Of a DNA stretch of 31,000 nucleotides, positions 21,641 through 31,000 are shown in pieces. The notes under the pieces were generated by a model that worked only from the letters and a program-made list of their open reading frames with translations, ran no database searches and was not told the DNA's origin. The stretch is from assembly GCA_012295275.1 (NCBI GenBank), contig CM022679.1:7352169-7383168 (forward strand), written 5' to 3'. The position numbers were made by a program, and so were the translations under genes. This DNA is from Chrysomallon squamiferum. Lineage: Eukaryota; Mollusca; Gastropoda; Neomphalida; Peltospiridae. Each line of letters starts with the position of its first letter. Within the stretch, counting starts at the first letter, position 1.

Positions 21641-22150
21641 ATCCATAATGTCCCATGCTAATATATTCTGTTAAATAATCTCTTGATTTCTTTGTTTTAT
21701 GAGAAACTTTGTCAGAATACTAGATTAAAAACTTAAAGCACGTTTAAATATGAGTTCATTTCATTCATGAATTTCGTTTACTGTTCGTAAGTCTGTTTAT
21801 ATTAACAATTCAATGAATGTTTTTTTTAGTATTCCCAAGGTATCAACCTTGATGTTTTTAAATTATGTTAAAACGACCGAAGATAGAAGGGAAAAAAAAA
21901 GAGAAAAAAAAAAAGGAAACGGTACCAAGGAAACCTTAGAAGTATTTGACTTTACGAAAATATGTTACACGAAAATTATTCATTGCATAGAATTCTGGAC
22001 TCAAATACTTGAAGCATTTATAAAATAATGGCCAAGACTACGACACGGTGTAGTATCTGACAATCAATAACTTCGTCTTTACTTGAACTGTCAACTCATT
22101 CAGACAAAGAAAAAAAGAAAAAGATCTTCACATATGAAATATCATGTCGC
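21641..22150. other. Intron or intergenic, no gene seen
   Basis: AT-rich sequence with a purine-rich AAAAAAGAG tract near 21890-21920. The 71-codon ORF at 21813 shows no family likeness. Confidence 0.45.
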
Positions 22151-22199
22151 TGAGACAGCTAATGACAACATGATGGATTTATTGCAGACAACATTGAAA

Positions 22200-22312
22200 T
22201 GACATGCCCGCTCTAAAGACTGTCTTAATGCAAACAAAGCCACATAATTCCATAGAACTAATTGCAGAAATGACCGCATAATTCTACAAAACTTAATGCA
22301 GAAATTACCATA
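22200..22312 (+). repeat. Imperfect tandem repeat, about 34 bp, two to three copies
   Basis: The sequence around 22241 (ACATAATTCCATAGAACTAA then TTGCAGAAATGAC) is repeated around 22276 as GCATAATTCTACAAAACTTA then ATGCAGAAATTAC. A more diverged copy precedes it. Confidence 0.6.
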
Positions 22313-22620
22313 GAGGACCATTTCTTCATTCTGTCATTGTAATAAGAAAGAAAGGAACACTTGATAATGATTGATGATGTTAAAATGTTAAACATTCATC
22401 TTTTTCGTTTCATTCTAGAGTGTTTTCCTTTGCTCTTCCTGTATGAAAATTGTTTTATTTTGCTTTGTATAATTAATTTGTTCTCTTTCAGCTTGTTTAA
22501 TACGTAATAAATAGCTTAAAGCTTTTTAAAACATTTTTATATAAAGATATCTGTTTCTTTTTCAGGCCTCTAAATTTTCTATATCTCACTGTATCCACGC
22601 CATTCTTTTTTTTCTCAGCT

Positions 22621-22640
22621 TGTTTTTTTTTTTTTTTTTT
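22621..22640 (+). repeat. Poly-T run
   Basis: About 20 T residues within a pyrimidine-rich block (22560-22680). Confidence 0.9.
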
Positions 22641-22948
22641 CTTTATCTCTTTATCTTCATTTAGTTTGATTCTAAAGTCTGATAAGTTTAAAAATAAGTT
22701 TAAAAAAAGAAAAATGGAAAAAAAGAAAATTTCTTTTTAATCATCTTTAAGCGTCAATATTAAACATTTATTTACTTTTATTTATAATTTAACTTAATCT
22801 AATCATCGTTCTCTTTTAAAAAAAAATTCTGGTAAACCGGTACAAGACCGACAGTTCTATTTACTTTGGTAATCTGTAATTTCCCGAACTTCAATCGATT
22901 TTGCTCATCTTGAAATTGAAGAGGAAGAAAGAATAACCCAGTATTGTT

Positions 22949-22954
<6 letters not shown>

Positions 22955-23024
<70 letters not shown>
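22955..23024 (+). repeat. (CA)n microsatellite
   Basis: About 70 bp of CA repeats. Minus-strand ORFs coding Cys-Val repeats here are artefacts of it. Confidence 0.95.
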
Positions 23025-23025
<1 letters not shown>

Positions 23026-24264
23026 TTCTAGCAGGCGGCTTGAAGTTGTATTAATGCCAAGAGAAAAACAAATTGTGCAGATGTTTTGAAGCAGTAGTAC
23101 TGTTAAAAGAAAAAAAAATTCTAATGGATGATTTTGAAGCTCGAACTGCTTAATTTGTCTGGAAGGATAAACACTTCTACGTTTGTTCTTATTCATAAAT
23201 ACACATTTCTGTACAGATCCAGACACTGATGCCTCATTATACGTTCCAATATGTTAAATACTTTCATTCGAGAAAATTCTAATATTCAAGAATTACACCA
23301 GATCGCATTCTTTCCCACACCTGGCTATATACTGCGCCTGTTTTATCAAAAGTATGAGGCATTTATTTTCCTGTCTATGGGAAGGTGCAGAATTGTTTTG
23401 TTTGTTGTTGTTGTTGTTTTTTTTGTTGCTAATTGATAAAACTAACTAATAAAATGGCACCTTCAAATTTCCTATTTCATATCATCCGTGAACAAAAAAA
23501 AAAAAAAAAAAAAATAAAAAATAAAAATAAAAAATAATTTAAAAAACCCCAACCCCCCAAAAAAGTATTTATTTGACAACAAATAACTAATTGTAATAAA
23601 TATTAATAAATAAACATCGACAAATTAAACTATATATATATTGTATATGAAGTTACAATTAATTTTTCACGAACCTTTGCTAATAATCACGATACATAAT
23701 GATAATGGAACAAGCGTAGATAATGAAGAAAGGCATTATTCTCAGATGTCTGCAAACAGAACAACAACAACAACAACAGCAACAACAAAAATAATGTGAC
23801 TAATTTATTAATAGCAAAGATTCGATACTAATTTTCTAACATGCTAACACTAACCCACTTTGTGCATTGTGGGCCCTAGACAATTGTGCTTCAACCTTCA
23901 TTGGATCAAAGCATGTTACGACTGACTAATAATCAGAGTTTAAATATTTTCACACAGGATCAAATGTATAACCCACTATGTGATATTCAGTAATTAATAC
24001 TTCACCATTGAAATTTTCATTTTGTATCACCCAGCGAATGATCTGATTACATGATATTTTACACAAAGAAATTAGAACATAAAAGAAAAACATAATAATA
24101 ATAATTAAATTTTTTTTTTTTAAATCCACGGAAACAAAAAAGTAATGTATACGTTAAACAAAAGCTAACTATTCTTAGTGAAATATTTACATAGTAGTCA
24201 TGACAACAGACTTATTTAAAAATAAAATAATTTTCTTTTTATAATGAATGTATTGTTATCCTCA
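23025..24264. other. Intron or intergenic, no gene seen
   Basis: Holds poly-A/AAAAT tracts at about 23491-23545, a CAA tract at about 23760-23790 and a poly-T run at about 24112-24121. The stretch 23820-24060 is of normal complexity but shows no exon. Confidence 0.45.
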
Positions 24265-24308
24265 CAAAAAAAAAAAAAAAAAAAAAAAAGTTTTTTTTTT
24301 TTTTTTTT
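24265..24308. repeat. Poly-A and poly-T back to back
   Basis: About 25 A, one G, then about 18 T. This is a perfect potential hairpin with almost no loop. Confidence 0.9.
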
Positions 24309-24729
24309 GCCAAAATCAATAACTATTTTAATGTTTTCTAAAGAGGAATATCCAGAACATTTTTTATTTATGGTTGTTGTTAAAAACGAAGACAAGTAAA
24401 AATAACATACATTTCGTAATAATTTTTCCTTTGTATGCCTGACACAGGTTGTTTGCTGTGTTAATCAATTATTAAAAGTAATACACTCAAAAAGAAGCCA
24501 GCAGCCTTCAACAAAAACATTACTGCGATGAACTGATTGATTTTTAACTTTGAATTCTCTAAGAACGTACGTGTCTTTATGCCCTTCAGGCTTCGTTTGT
24601 CGGTATATATTAACGGAAATCCGAAAATGCCATCTTAACATGAATAGTTATTAAATAATGTATCTCTCTAACCAGTGGATCGAGCGGGGGAGAATTAGCG
24701 AGAAAAGAGATAATATGTGCCTCTGTCTA

Positions 24730-25061
<332 letters not shown>

Positions 25062-25062
<1 letters not shown>

Positions 25063-26050
25063 ATGTGCGCGAGTTTATATTATTAGTTATTAAAACCATT
25101 TAAAAAACTAAAAGCACATGTATGTATAAGTATATGTGATGTTATGTACACATTGATTATAGAATACAACAATAATAACTCTTAAACAATTATAAATATA
25201 TTCCATTTTAAAGAAAGAAGAGAAATAAAACAGTGCTACTGTAAACAGTAATTACCTCAGTGTTTAGCACGGTGAAGTAACTCGACCCCACGCAGCAGTG
25301 AAAATCGATGAATTCAACAAACTGATGTTTTTACGTTGAAATGGTTTTTACGTGTAAATTGGAGACAATTGTTCAGTGCTCAGTTTTCGGTTTTAGCTTA
25401 GATTTCACACGAAGAAGTAATAGTTAAAACGTCTGCTATTAGTGTTCACTGATGCACGGGTATCGTGATCTGAAATGGGCTTTATTTGAAAGATGAATGA
25501 AAATGGGTTATTGAGATTTCTAACTACAACTCTGCTTCTCAGTTTACCTTCTGGCTTGCATGCCCAGGATGCCATGCTTGTATTTTATTTGAAAATAACA
25601 TCGAAGAGCAAAAACAAACAATAACAACAGTACGGAAATTCAATAATGCTAAATGGCATTCTTAATTTGTTGTATTATGGAGAATCTTGTCATGCTTCAT
25701 GATCGTCTCACAGTCATTTGTTTTTGTTGCTTGATTATTTTCTGAAACAGTCAATACCAATGAGTATGAAAAACTATAATTATGATTCTAATAAAAGTTT
25801 CCTTTCTACTAAACAGCGGGATGTCAAAAATATTTTTTCATCCTAAGACAGTTCTTATTGTGTCGTGGTTATTTTAACAAAAGCACTCTATGTGTATTTC
25901 TGTTTCTGGGAAGGTATAAATGAAAAATGTCTAGTTGCTAATTGACAAAAGTCACGAACAGTATTGCAGCAACATATTTTCTCTCTATTCATTACAAAAA
26001 TGAAAAGGTATATGTTTGATAACAACCTTTCATTTATAAATATATTTGTG
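25062..26050. other. Intron or intergenic, no gene seen
   Basis: A relatively complex stretch, especially 25230-25600, without convincing exon borders or recognised protein. Confidence 0.4.
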
Positions 26051-26051
26051 A

Positions 26052-26055
26052 AATA

Positions 26056-26079
<24 letters not shown>
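26052..26079 (+). repeat. (AT)n microsatellite
   Basis: About 28 bp of AT followed by a T run. Confidence 0.95.
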
Positions 26080-26086
<7 letters not shown>

Positions 26087-26400
26087 CCATTCATTTATTA
26101 AATGCTTCCAAAGCACAGGCCTTTCACTTAAGTATAATATATTTTTTTGGCTTTACGATTATTAACCGATCATGTCGAGTTTAATTATTTACCTCTTGCT
26201 GATTTATCCATCGTTATCGTAAAAATGTTATTTAGATGTTCAGTCTATTACTACCACTACTACTGCTTCTCAGTGGCGTAACTAAGATATGGCAGTTACA
26301 GCACGTGGCCTGAGCGCCACTTGAAAGAAACGCCACAGAGCACTTTGTATTCAGCTTTACTGATATTTTTATGCTGAATTTTATGTGTGTATAAAGACGT

Positions 26401-26403
<3 letters not shown>

Positions 26404-26496
<93 letters not shown>

Positions 26497-26510
26497 TAAT
26501 AATAATAATA
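26404..26510 (+). repeat. (TC)n followed by (ATA)n
   Basis: A pure TC run to about 26491, then six ATA/AAT repeats. It is the only long run in the window with TC rather than GA on the plus strand. Confidence 0.95.
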
Positions 26511-26763
26511 AGTTATTAGGCAACTGTTAATTTACGTAATGGCGTTGCTTATACAAACATCAACAGTGACTGTTGCCATAGTAATGAGAAAACACAGAAA
26601 CAGAGATTCTTTGTGATATGATGTGCAAGGATTGATCGCACCACTCTTTCAGTTTTGTTTTATCAATATCTTTCACAAACACATCTATTGATTTGATCTG
26701 ATATAAATAAAATAACCTGAGACTTTTTAACTGAAAATTGCATGAATCCATTCCAAACAAAAT

Positions 26764-26781
26764 GACTACTACTATTACTAT

Positions 26782-26840
<59 letters not shown>

Positions 26841-27120
26841 TTAATACTACTATTACTACTGCTACTCCGATTGTTACATCTGCTTCTTCAACTAATACTG
26901 TTATCATTGTTATCATTATTATCACTACAACTACAACAACTGCTGGTACTATTAATACTACTGCAGCTACTGAAACAAAAAACTACTACTACGATCGCTA
27001 CTACAACTACCACTAGTGCTACATTTTCTTCGGATGCTGCGGTTTTTGATACAACCATCATTACTAAGAGCAATAAAAATATAACAAAGAAGAAAAATGA
27101 AAAAAAAAAAAAAAAAAATA

Positions 27121-27157
<37 letters not shown>

Positions 27158-27158
27158 A

Positions 27159-27193
<35 letters not shown>

Positions 27194-27240
27194 AGAAGAA
27201 GAAGAAAAAGAAAGAAAATAATAAGGAGAAGAAAACTTAA
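26764..27240 (+). repeat. (ACT)n, poly-A, (AAT)n and (GAA)n cluster
   Basis: (ACT)n at about 26764-26850 with diverged trinucleotides to about 27020. Poly-A with few interruptions follows at about 27100-27160, then (AAT)n to about 27190 and GAA-rich sequence to about 27235. Thr-, Val- or Leu-rich ORFs here are repeat translations. Confidence 0.95.
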
Positions 27241-27289
27241 CTACTAATTACTGTTATTTTCGGATCAATCATCATCAGCATTATTATTA

Positions 27290-27705
27290 TTATTATAATT
27301 GTTGCTCTGTCTCTTTGTAAGCCCTTGTCAGGGATGTGTGTACTAAAATAAGCTAATCCTGTAACCGCCACAAAGTAACAATTAATCTTTCTGACATGCA
27401 ACGGCCATCAGACAGCGAATTTTCATTAACCTGTGAGCGAAACGTTGTTAAAAATTGATTTGCAATTTGTCGGCCAAGTGAGACTGTGATTCAAGCCTTT
27501 GTGAGAGGAATATTTCTTACGTCACTGAATAAAACACACATCGGCAAGGTTAACTAGCTGACACTGCTAGGAGATGGAAATTACATTCGTTTTCTTGTCG
27601 CTTCACAACATCAGTCTGTGACAGTGACACTGTAATGTAGCGAGGTTGCTCCTTTACGTAATGGGTCAAGAGTTTACATGGCAGGATTGAAATATTTCAG
27701 AACGA
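27290..27705. other. Complex non-coding block with paired short inverted repeats
   Basis: About 400 bp of non-repetitive, balanced composition standing out from repeat DNA on both sides. It carries CTAGC-tgacact-GCTAG (27554-27570) and ACAGTG-a-CACTGT (27621-27633). No long ORF is present. It might be an enhancer, a mobile-element fragment or simply older unique sequence. Confidence 0.35.
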
Positions 27706-27709
27706 CCTG

Positions 27710-27713
<4 letters not shown>

Positions 27714-27797
<84 letters not shown>

Positions 27798-27900
27798 ACA
27801 CACACACTCACACACACACACAAAAACACATATATACGTACATATATACACACACACACACATTCACACACACACATTGTTTTGACACACATACACACAC
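27714..27900 (+). repeat. (GA)n followed by (CA)n
   Basis: Pure GA to about 27793, then CA with interruptions to about 27900. Confidence 0.95.
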
Positions 27901-29161
27901 ATTATTTATTTTGAGGAATTAAACAGATAAGAACTTCTTTACAGACTGATTTTTGAAAAAAAAAGTTTTGACATTAATTATTTATTTTGTATCATTAAAC
28001 GTGCTGACTTCTTTAATGACTGTCTAACCCCACAAAACACACAAAAACTCTCTTACAAACCTTTTTGTTAATTAAGAACCATGTGGCAGCGAGGCTGAAC
28101 GTCCACAGATAAAGTGTAATTATGCTACGAGAACGATCACCCATTTATATGTAAATTATAAATCCTAGTTAAAACAGATCATGTAATCTTTTATATTTAA
28201 AATGTTATAACTGTATAATTAACTTGTCAACAGCGCCCCTCTTTGGCATGATTTATTTTGGCAGATAAACATTTGTTGTTCTTACTCTTTTTTACTCAGT
28301 GTATTCAGTAAAAAAAAAAAGTAAAATAAAAAAATAAAAAAAATAAAAAAATTGGTTATGGTTTCTAGTGAAAAACGCATCTGTATTTAATTTAAAACGT
28401 GTCTACAAAGATAAAATAATTTTTTTATACCCCGAATGTTATTCATTTTCTTTAAGATCAGAATTCATGACGATTTTAAAATAAACCCCAGTTATTTTAT
28501 GACGTCATGTCGTAACAAGATTTGTATAAACCCAAACACAAAATTAATTTAGGTTCTTTGTTCGTTCAACTACTGGTACACCTCAAATATTCTGTCTTTA
28601 CTTAGTTTGTTTCATAACGTTACCTTTTTATTCATAACAAAATTTCTATGAATATGACGAATGATATAAATTGGACTTCGCTGAATATTCAGCCGACGGA
28701 AAAGATATTTGCACATGTATTAGGAGTGTATTGGTTTCCACGTTCTAGATATCCTGATAACAAAGAGAACTGAAACTTAATCTTTATCATAAATCATTAG
28801 GCTTCATTCATCCTTTATAATCATTTATCTTTCTCGTTCTCCATCTCTTTATTACAAAATTTCTTTGTTTCTTTCTTTCCTTCTTTGTTTTCTTCGTTCT
28901 GTCATATTTTTCTCTTTATTCAAAATTAAACAGTGAAACAATTACTTGTAGCTATTCTAGTGTCACTATGTTTAATCTTGTAGCAGTGTATGTTTGTGTG
29001 GATTACGTTTACCTTTGACACAGAAATGTAAAATGGTCAGTTAAGTCACAGACTGTCGTGATACTAATATCCTCTTGCGATTCCAACTTACAAATGACCG
29101 ATCAATATCACCAGCTTAATGCCTTGGGCAGGATGTTCATTTCACCCAAAGCTCCGCTCTC
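27901..29161. other. Upstream of the second calcyphosin-like gene, no gene seen
   Basis: AT-rich to about 28960, with an A/AAAAT tract at about 28308-28350. Complexity rises towards the start of the gene. No exon is supported. Confidence 0.45.
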
Positions 29162-29172
29162 TGTTTATTTAC
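29162..29172 (+). promoter_or_regulatory. Forkhead (FOX) site
   Basis: TGTTTATTTAC. Its complement GTAAATAAACA is a consensus forkhead binding site. It lies two bases left of the X-box. Confidence 0.4.
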
Positions 29173-29174
29173 AA

Positions 29175-29188
29175 GTAACCCTGGCAAC
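29175..29188 (+). promoter_or_regulatory. RFX X-box
   Basis: GTAACCCTGGCAAC fits the RFX consensus GTNRCC-N(0-3)-RGYAAC at every fixed position. RFX factors with FOXJ1 control motile-cilium genes in animals, and calcyphosin-like genes are expressed in ciliated cells of vertebrates. It lies 557 bp upstream of the start codon. The transcription start is not known. Confidence 0.5.
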
Positions 29189-29207
29189 CAGAAAGCGCGT
29201 GTTCATG

Positions 29208-29212
29208 ATTGG
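29208..29212 (-). promoter_or_regulatory. Inverted CCAAT box (NF-Y) near the X-box
   Basis: TGATTGGC context, 19 bp after the X-box. RFX and NF-Y act together at similar spacing in vertebrate MHC class II promoters. On its own the motif is common. Confidence 0.3.
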
Positions 29213-29626
29213 CATTGTTGTAACTTCTTTAGAATCTAGCGATTATCTATAGAGCACCTTTCCGACACTGAGGTCATTTTCCTGTAGATGTTTCAGTACT
29301 TACAGCTGAACCCTGACTTTTACTCCGGCCAAGTACACAAAATATTTCATTTCTACTGAGCATTCCTCTGACATTAAACTGCCCTCCTATCTGTCTTCGC
29401 TTCCAGTTATATGCAATCAACAGATTAAGCGCCTCTATAGCCCATTACTTGGAAGCAATATTCTATCACCTGTACCGTTAACAGAAGATAAAAGTGCTCG
29501 GAAAGAAATATGTCCGTTTCTGTTAGGTTCTGGAAGACATTGTGAACGTCTGGGGATACGTGTAAATGGGAAACAGTTGCAGCGGACTGACAGAAAGGAA
29601 CAGTGCTGTTTAACCTGGCGCGTGTG

Positions 29627-29631
29627 ATTGG
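29627..29631 (-). promoter_or_regulatory. Inverted CCAAT box close to the gene
   Basis: GTGATTGGAAC, about 115 bp before the start codon. It may belong to the core promoter or to the 5' UTR. Confidence 0.25.
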
Positions 29632-29745
29632 AACGATTGATCGCTTTTCTCTGCTTTTAAAACTGTCAGCTGCGAGAGCGTTCACACGAGGTGGAAGGCA
29701 CGCATCATTAAAGTTCTTTAAAGCGTTTTGCCGAGCAGCAGCGGA

Positions 29746-30106
29746 ATGGAAGACAGGAAGAAAGAACTGCTGGCCAAACTTCGCTCGCAGTGTCTTACCC
29801 GAGGGTGCGGGGGAATTAAGCACATATCCACAGCTTTCAGAAAGATGGACATAGATTACTCCAAGAGAATCTGTATTAACGAACTGAGGGAGGCGATACA
29901 CAAAACTAACCTCGGCTTCTCCGACCACGACGTCAACCTGCTGTTCGATCTGTTCGACGGGGACAGAAACGGGGGCATAGATTTTAACGAGTTCATGCTG
30001 CAGCTGAGGCCGCCCATGTCGCAAAGTCGCGTCTCTGTCGTGAACGAGGCGTTTGATAAGTTAGACGTGAACAAAGACGGAGAAATAAGACTTGATGATC
30101 TCAGAG
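29746..30106 (+). CDS. Calcyphosin-like EF-hand protein, first coding exon (copy 2)
   Basis: The second calcium-binding protein of the calcyphosin family. The start is ATG 29746 (G at -3 and +4). The frame opens after an in-frame TAA at 29719, and no earlier ATG exists. 120 residues run to a phase-1 donor (AGA G, then gtaagg at 30107). The signature CLTRGCGGIK lies at residues 16-25 and LRPPMS at 87-92. EF-hand loops: 35-46 (DIDYSKRICINE, no Gly at position 6), 71-82 (DGDRNGGIDFNE) and 107-118 (DVNKDGEIRLDD). It is about half identical to copy 1, with the exon ending at the same residue and phase. Its codons are more GC-rich than those of copy 1, and a 199-codon minus-strand frame is only its shadow. 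The rest of the protein lies right of the window. A forkhead site, X-box and CCAAT box upstream suggest ciliated-cell expression. Confidence 0.92.
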
Positions 30107-31000
30107 GTAAGGTTGTTAGTTTTAATGTGGACGTAAAATTGTATGTTTATAATGGAACGTCGTCGTATAGTCTGGTTTTTTAAAGTGATGATATTTTCAA
30201 ATATGAAATATAAAGAATTACAAACAATACGATGAAATTTTAATATGATGATATTCATACTTTACATACAAATTAAAGTTATTTCTAACTTATATACGCG
30301 CAGACATATGCGCGATACATATATATGTACACAGATACATACACACTTACTCGCGCATATATTTGTACAACATAAAAACATATATATATATTTATACATT
30401 TATACATACGCTCTTATATATTCGTACATCATTACACCACATTGGCAAATATAAAAGACTTCTTATTTTGTTATCTATCAAAGTATATATTTTCTAATCT
30501 TTCTTTTCATTTTAAATTATTTACAGTTCATTCTAGCTGTTTTCTAACTAGCTCTCTTTATATGTCTTTCACTGTTTTATTCTGTATGATCGATAACCCT
30601 TTTATATTTTAATTGACCAGAAAATACATATTTGTTTAGTTATATATTTCGTCGGTTATTGATAATGTGAATATGAAATGCTGTTGTTTCTGGTGCCGCT
30701 GCTTTTATTACTACAAAAATCTACTATACTACCACTACCACTACAACTGCTAAGATCACTACTGCTACTGCAGATGCTGCTATTACTACTACTTCAACTT
30801 ATAACTGGTTCTGCTTTTATTGAATTGATACCACTGTTACTGCTGTTACTATCACCATTACCATACGCATCACATTATTACTGCGACCGTCGTCATTGTC
30901 CTTATCATCATCATCATCACCATCATCATTATTATCCAATGCCACATCCTTGCGCTGTGTAATTTTCTATTTATAAGCGTCATTGTACCAAATTAATGTT
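30107..31000 (+). other. Intron 1 of calcyphosin-like copy 2 (continues beyond the window)
   Basis: Begins with the consensus donor gtaagg. It contains a degenerate ATACA/TATA tract at about 30290-30430, diverged CTA/ACT trinucleotides at about 30690-30860 and a (CAT)n-like run at about 30904-30930. No second exon is recognisable before the window ends. Confidence 0.6.

Noticed and set aside
25262-25335. EF-hand-like string (VKIDEFNKLM) downstream of copy 1
   Set aside because: The frame is short, closed by stops on both sides, and lacks the calcium-binding loop.
26560-27158. Thr-, Val- and Leu-rich ORFs
   Set aside because: Encoded by the ACT/AAT repeat cluster and poly-A.
27361-27380. Second X-box (GTAACC ... 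GTAAC)
   Set aside because: The spacer is eight bases and the right half lacks the RGY part, so it does not fit the RFX consensus.
29728-29745. Upstream start for calcyphosin-like copy 2
   Set aside because: The first codon there is TTG, not ATG. The first ATG in frame is 29746.
29425-30024. 199-codon minus-strand ORF
   Set aside because: It is antisense to the second calcyphosin-like exon and its upstream region. The plus-strand protein has clear family motifs; this one has none.

Overview
The window is eukaryotic, animal DNA. Its genes are interrupted by introns with GT/AG borders, the background is AT-rich, and microsatellites are very abundant: GA/TC, CA/TG, AT, TTA, TTTA and ACT runs, several over 80 bp. 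An astacin protease with a C-terminal MAM domain, together with this repeat load, fits a mollusc, quite possibly a cephalopod, where astacin-MAM proteases are well known. The taxon is an inference; no sequence here proves it.

Layout. (1) 696-4929, plus strand: eight exons of an astacin metalloprotease with a MAM domain. The catalytic domain and MAM domain are complete; the signal peptide and most of the propeptide lie left of the window. (2) 4930-15004: no convincing gene. It holds microsatellites, a probable tRNA-derived SINE head on the minus strand (about 5745-5945), a weak candidate for an orphan first coding exon (9788-9830), and an old minisatellite of about 34 bp (about 9990-10775). 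(3) 15005-15715: an internally deleted Tigger/pogo-type DNA transposon with both ends, a TA target duplication and the N-terminal helix-turn-helix of its transposase. (4) 17982-18360: the first coding exon of a calcyphosin-like EF-hand protein, followed 70 bp downstream by a frameshifted partial copy of its own 3' end. (5) 18361-29160: about 10.8 kb of repeat-rich sequence with no exon I can support. (6) 29162-30106: a second calcyphosin-like first exon. A forkhead site, an RFX X-box and an inverted CCAAT box sit together about 540-585 bp upstream of its start. (7) 30107-31000: its intron 1, which leaves the window.

Relations between genes. The protease and the calcyphosin-like genes have no evident functional link. 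The two calcyphosin-like exons are paralogous: both end at the same residue position with a phase-1 donor. No recognisable downstream exons lie in the 11 kb between them. They are therefore either two tandem genes, the first broken or with exons I cannot see, or two alternative first exons sharing exons to the right of the window. The forkhead/X-box pair matches the regulatory logic known for motile-cilium genes, a class to which calcyphosin-like genes belong in vertebrates.
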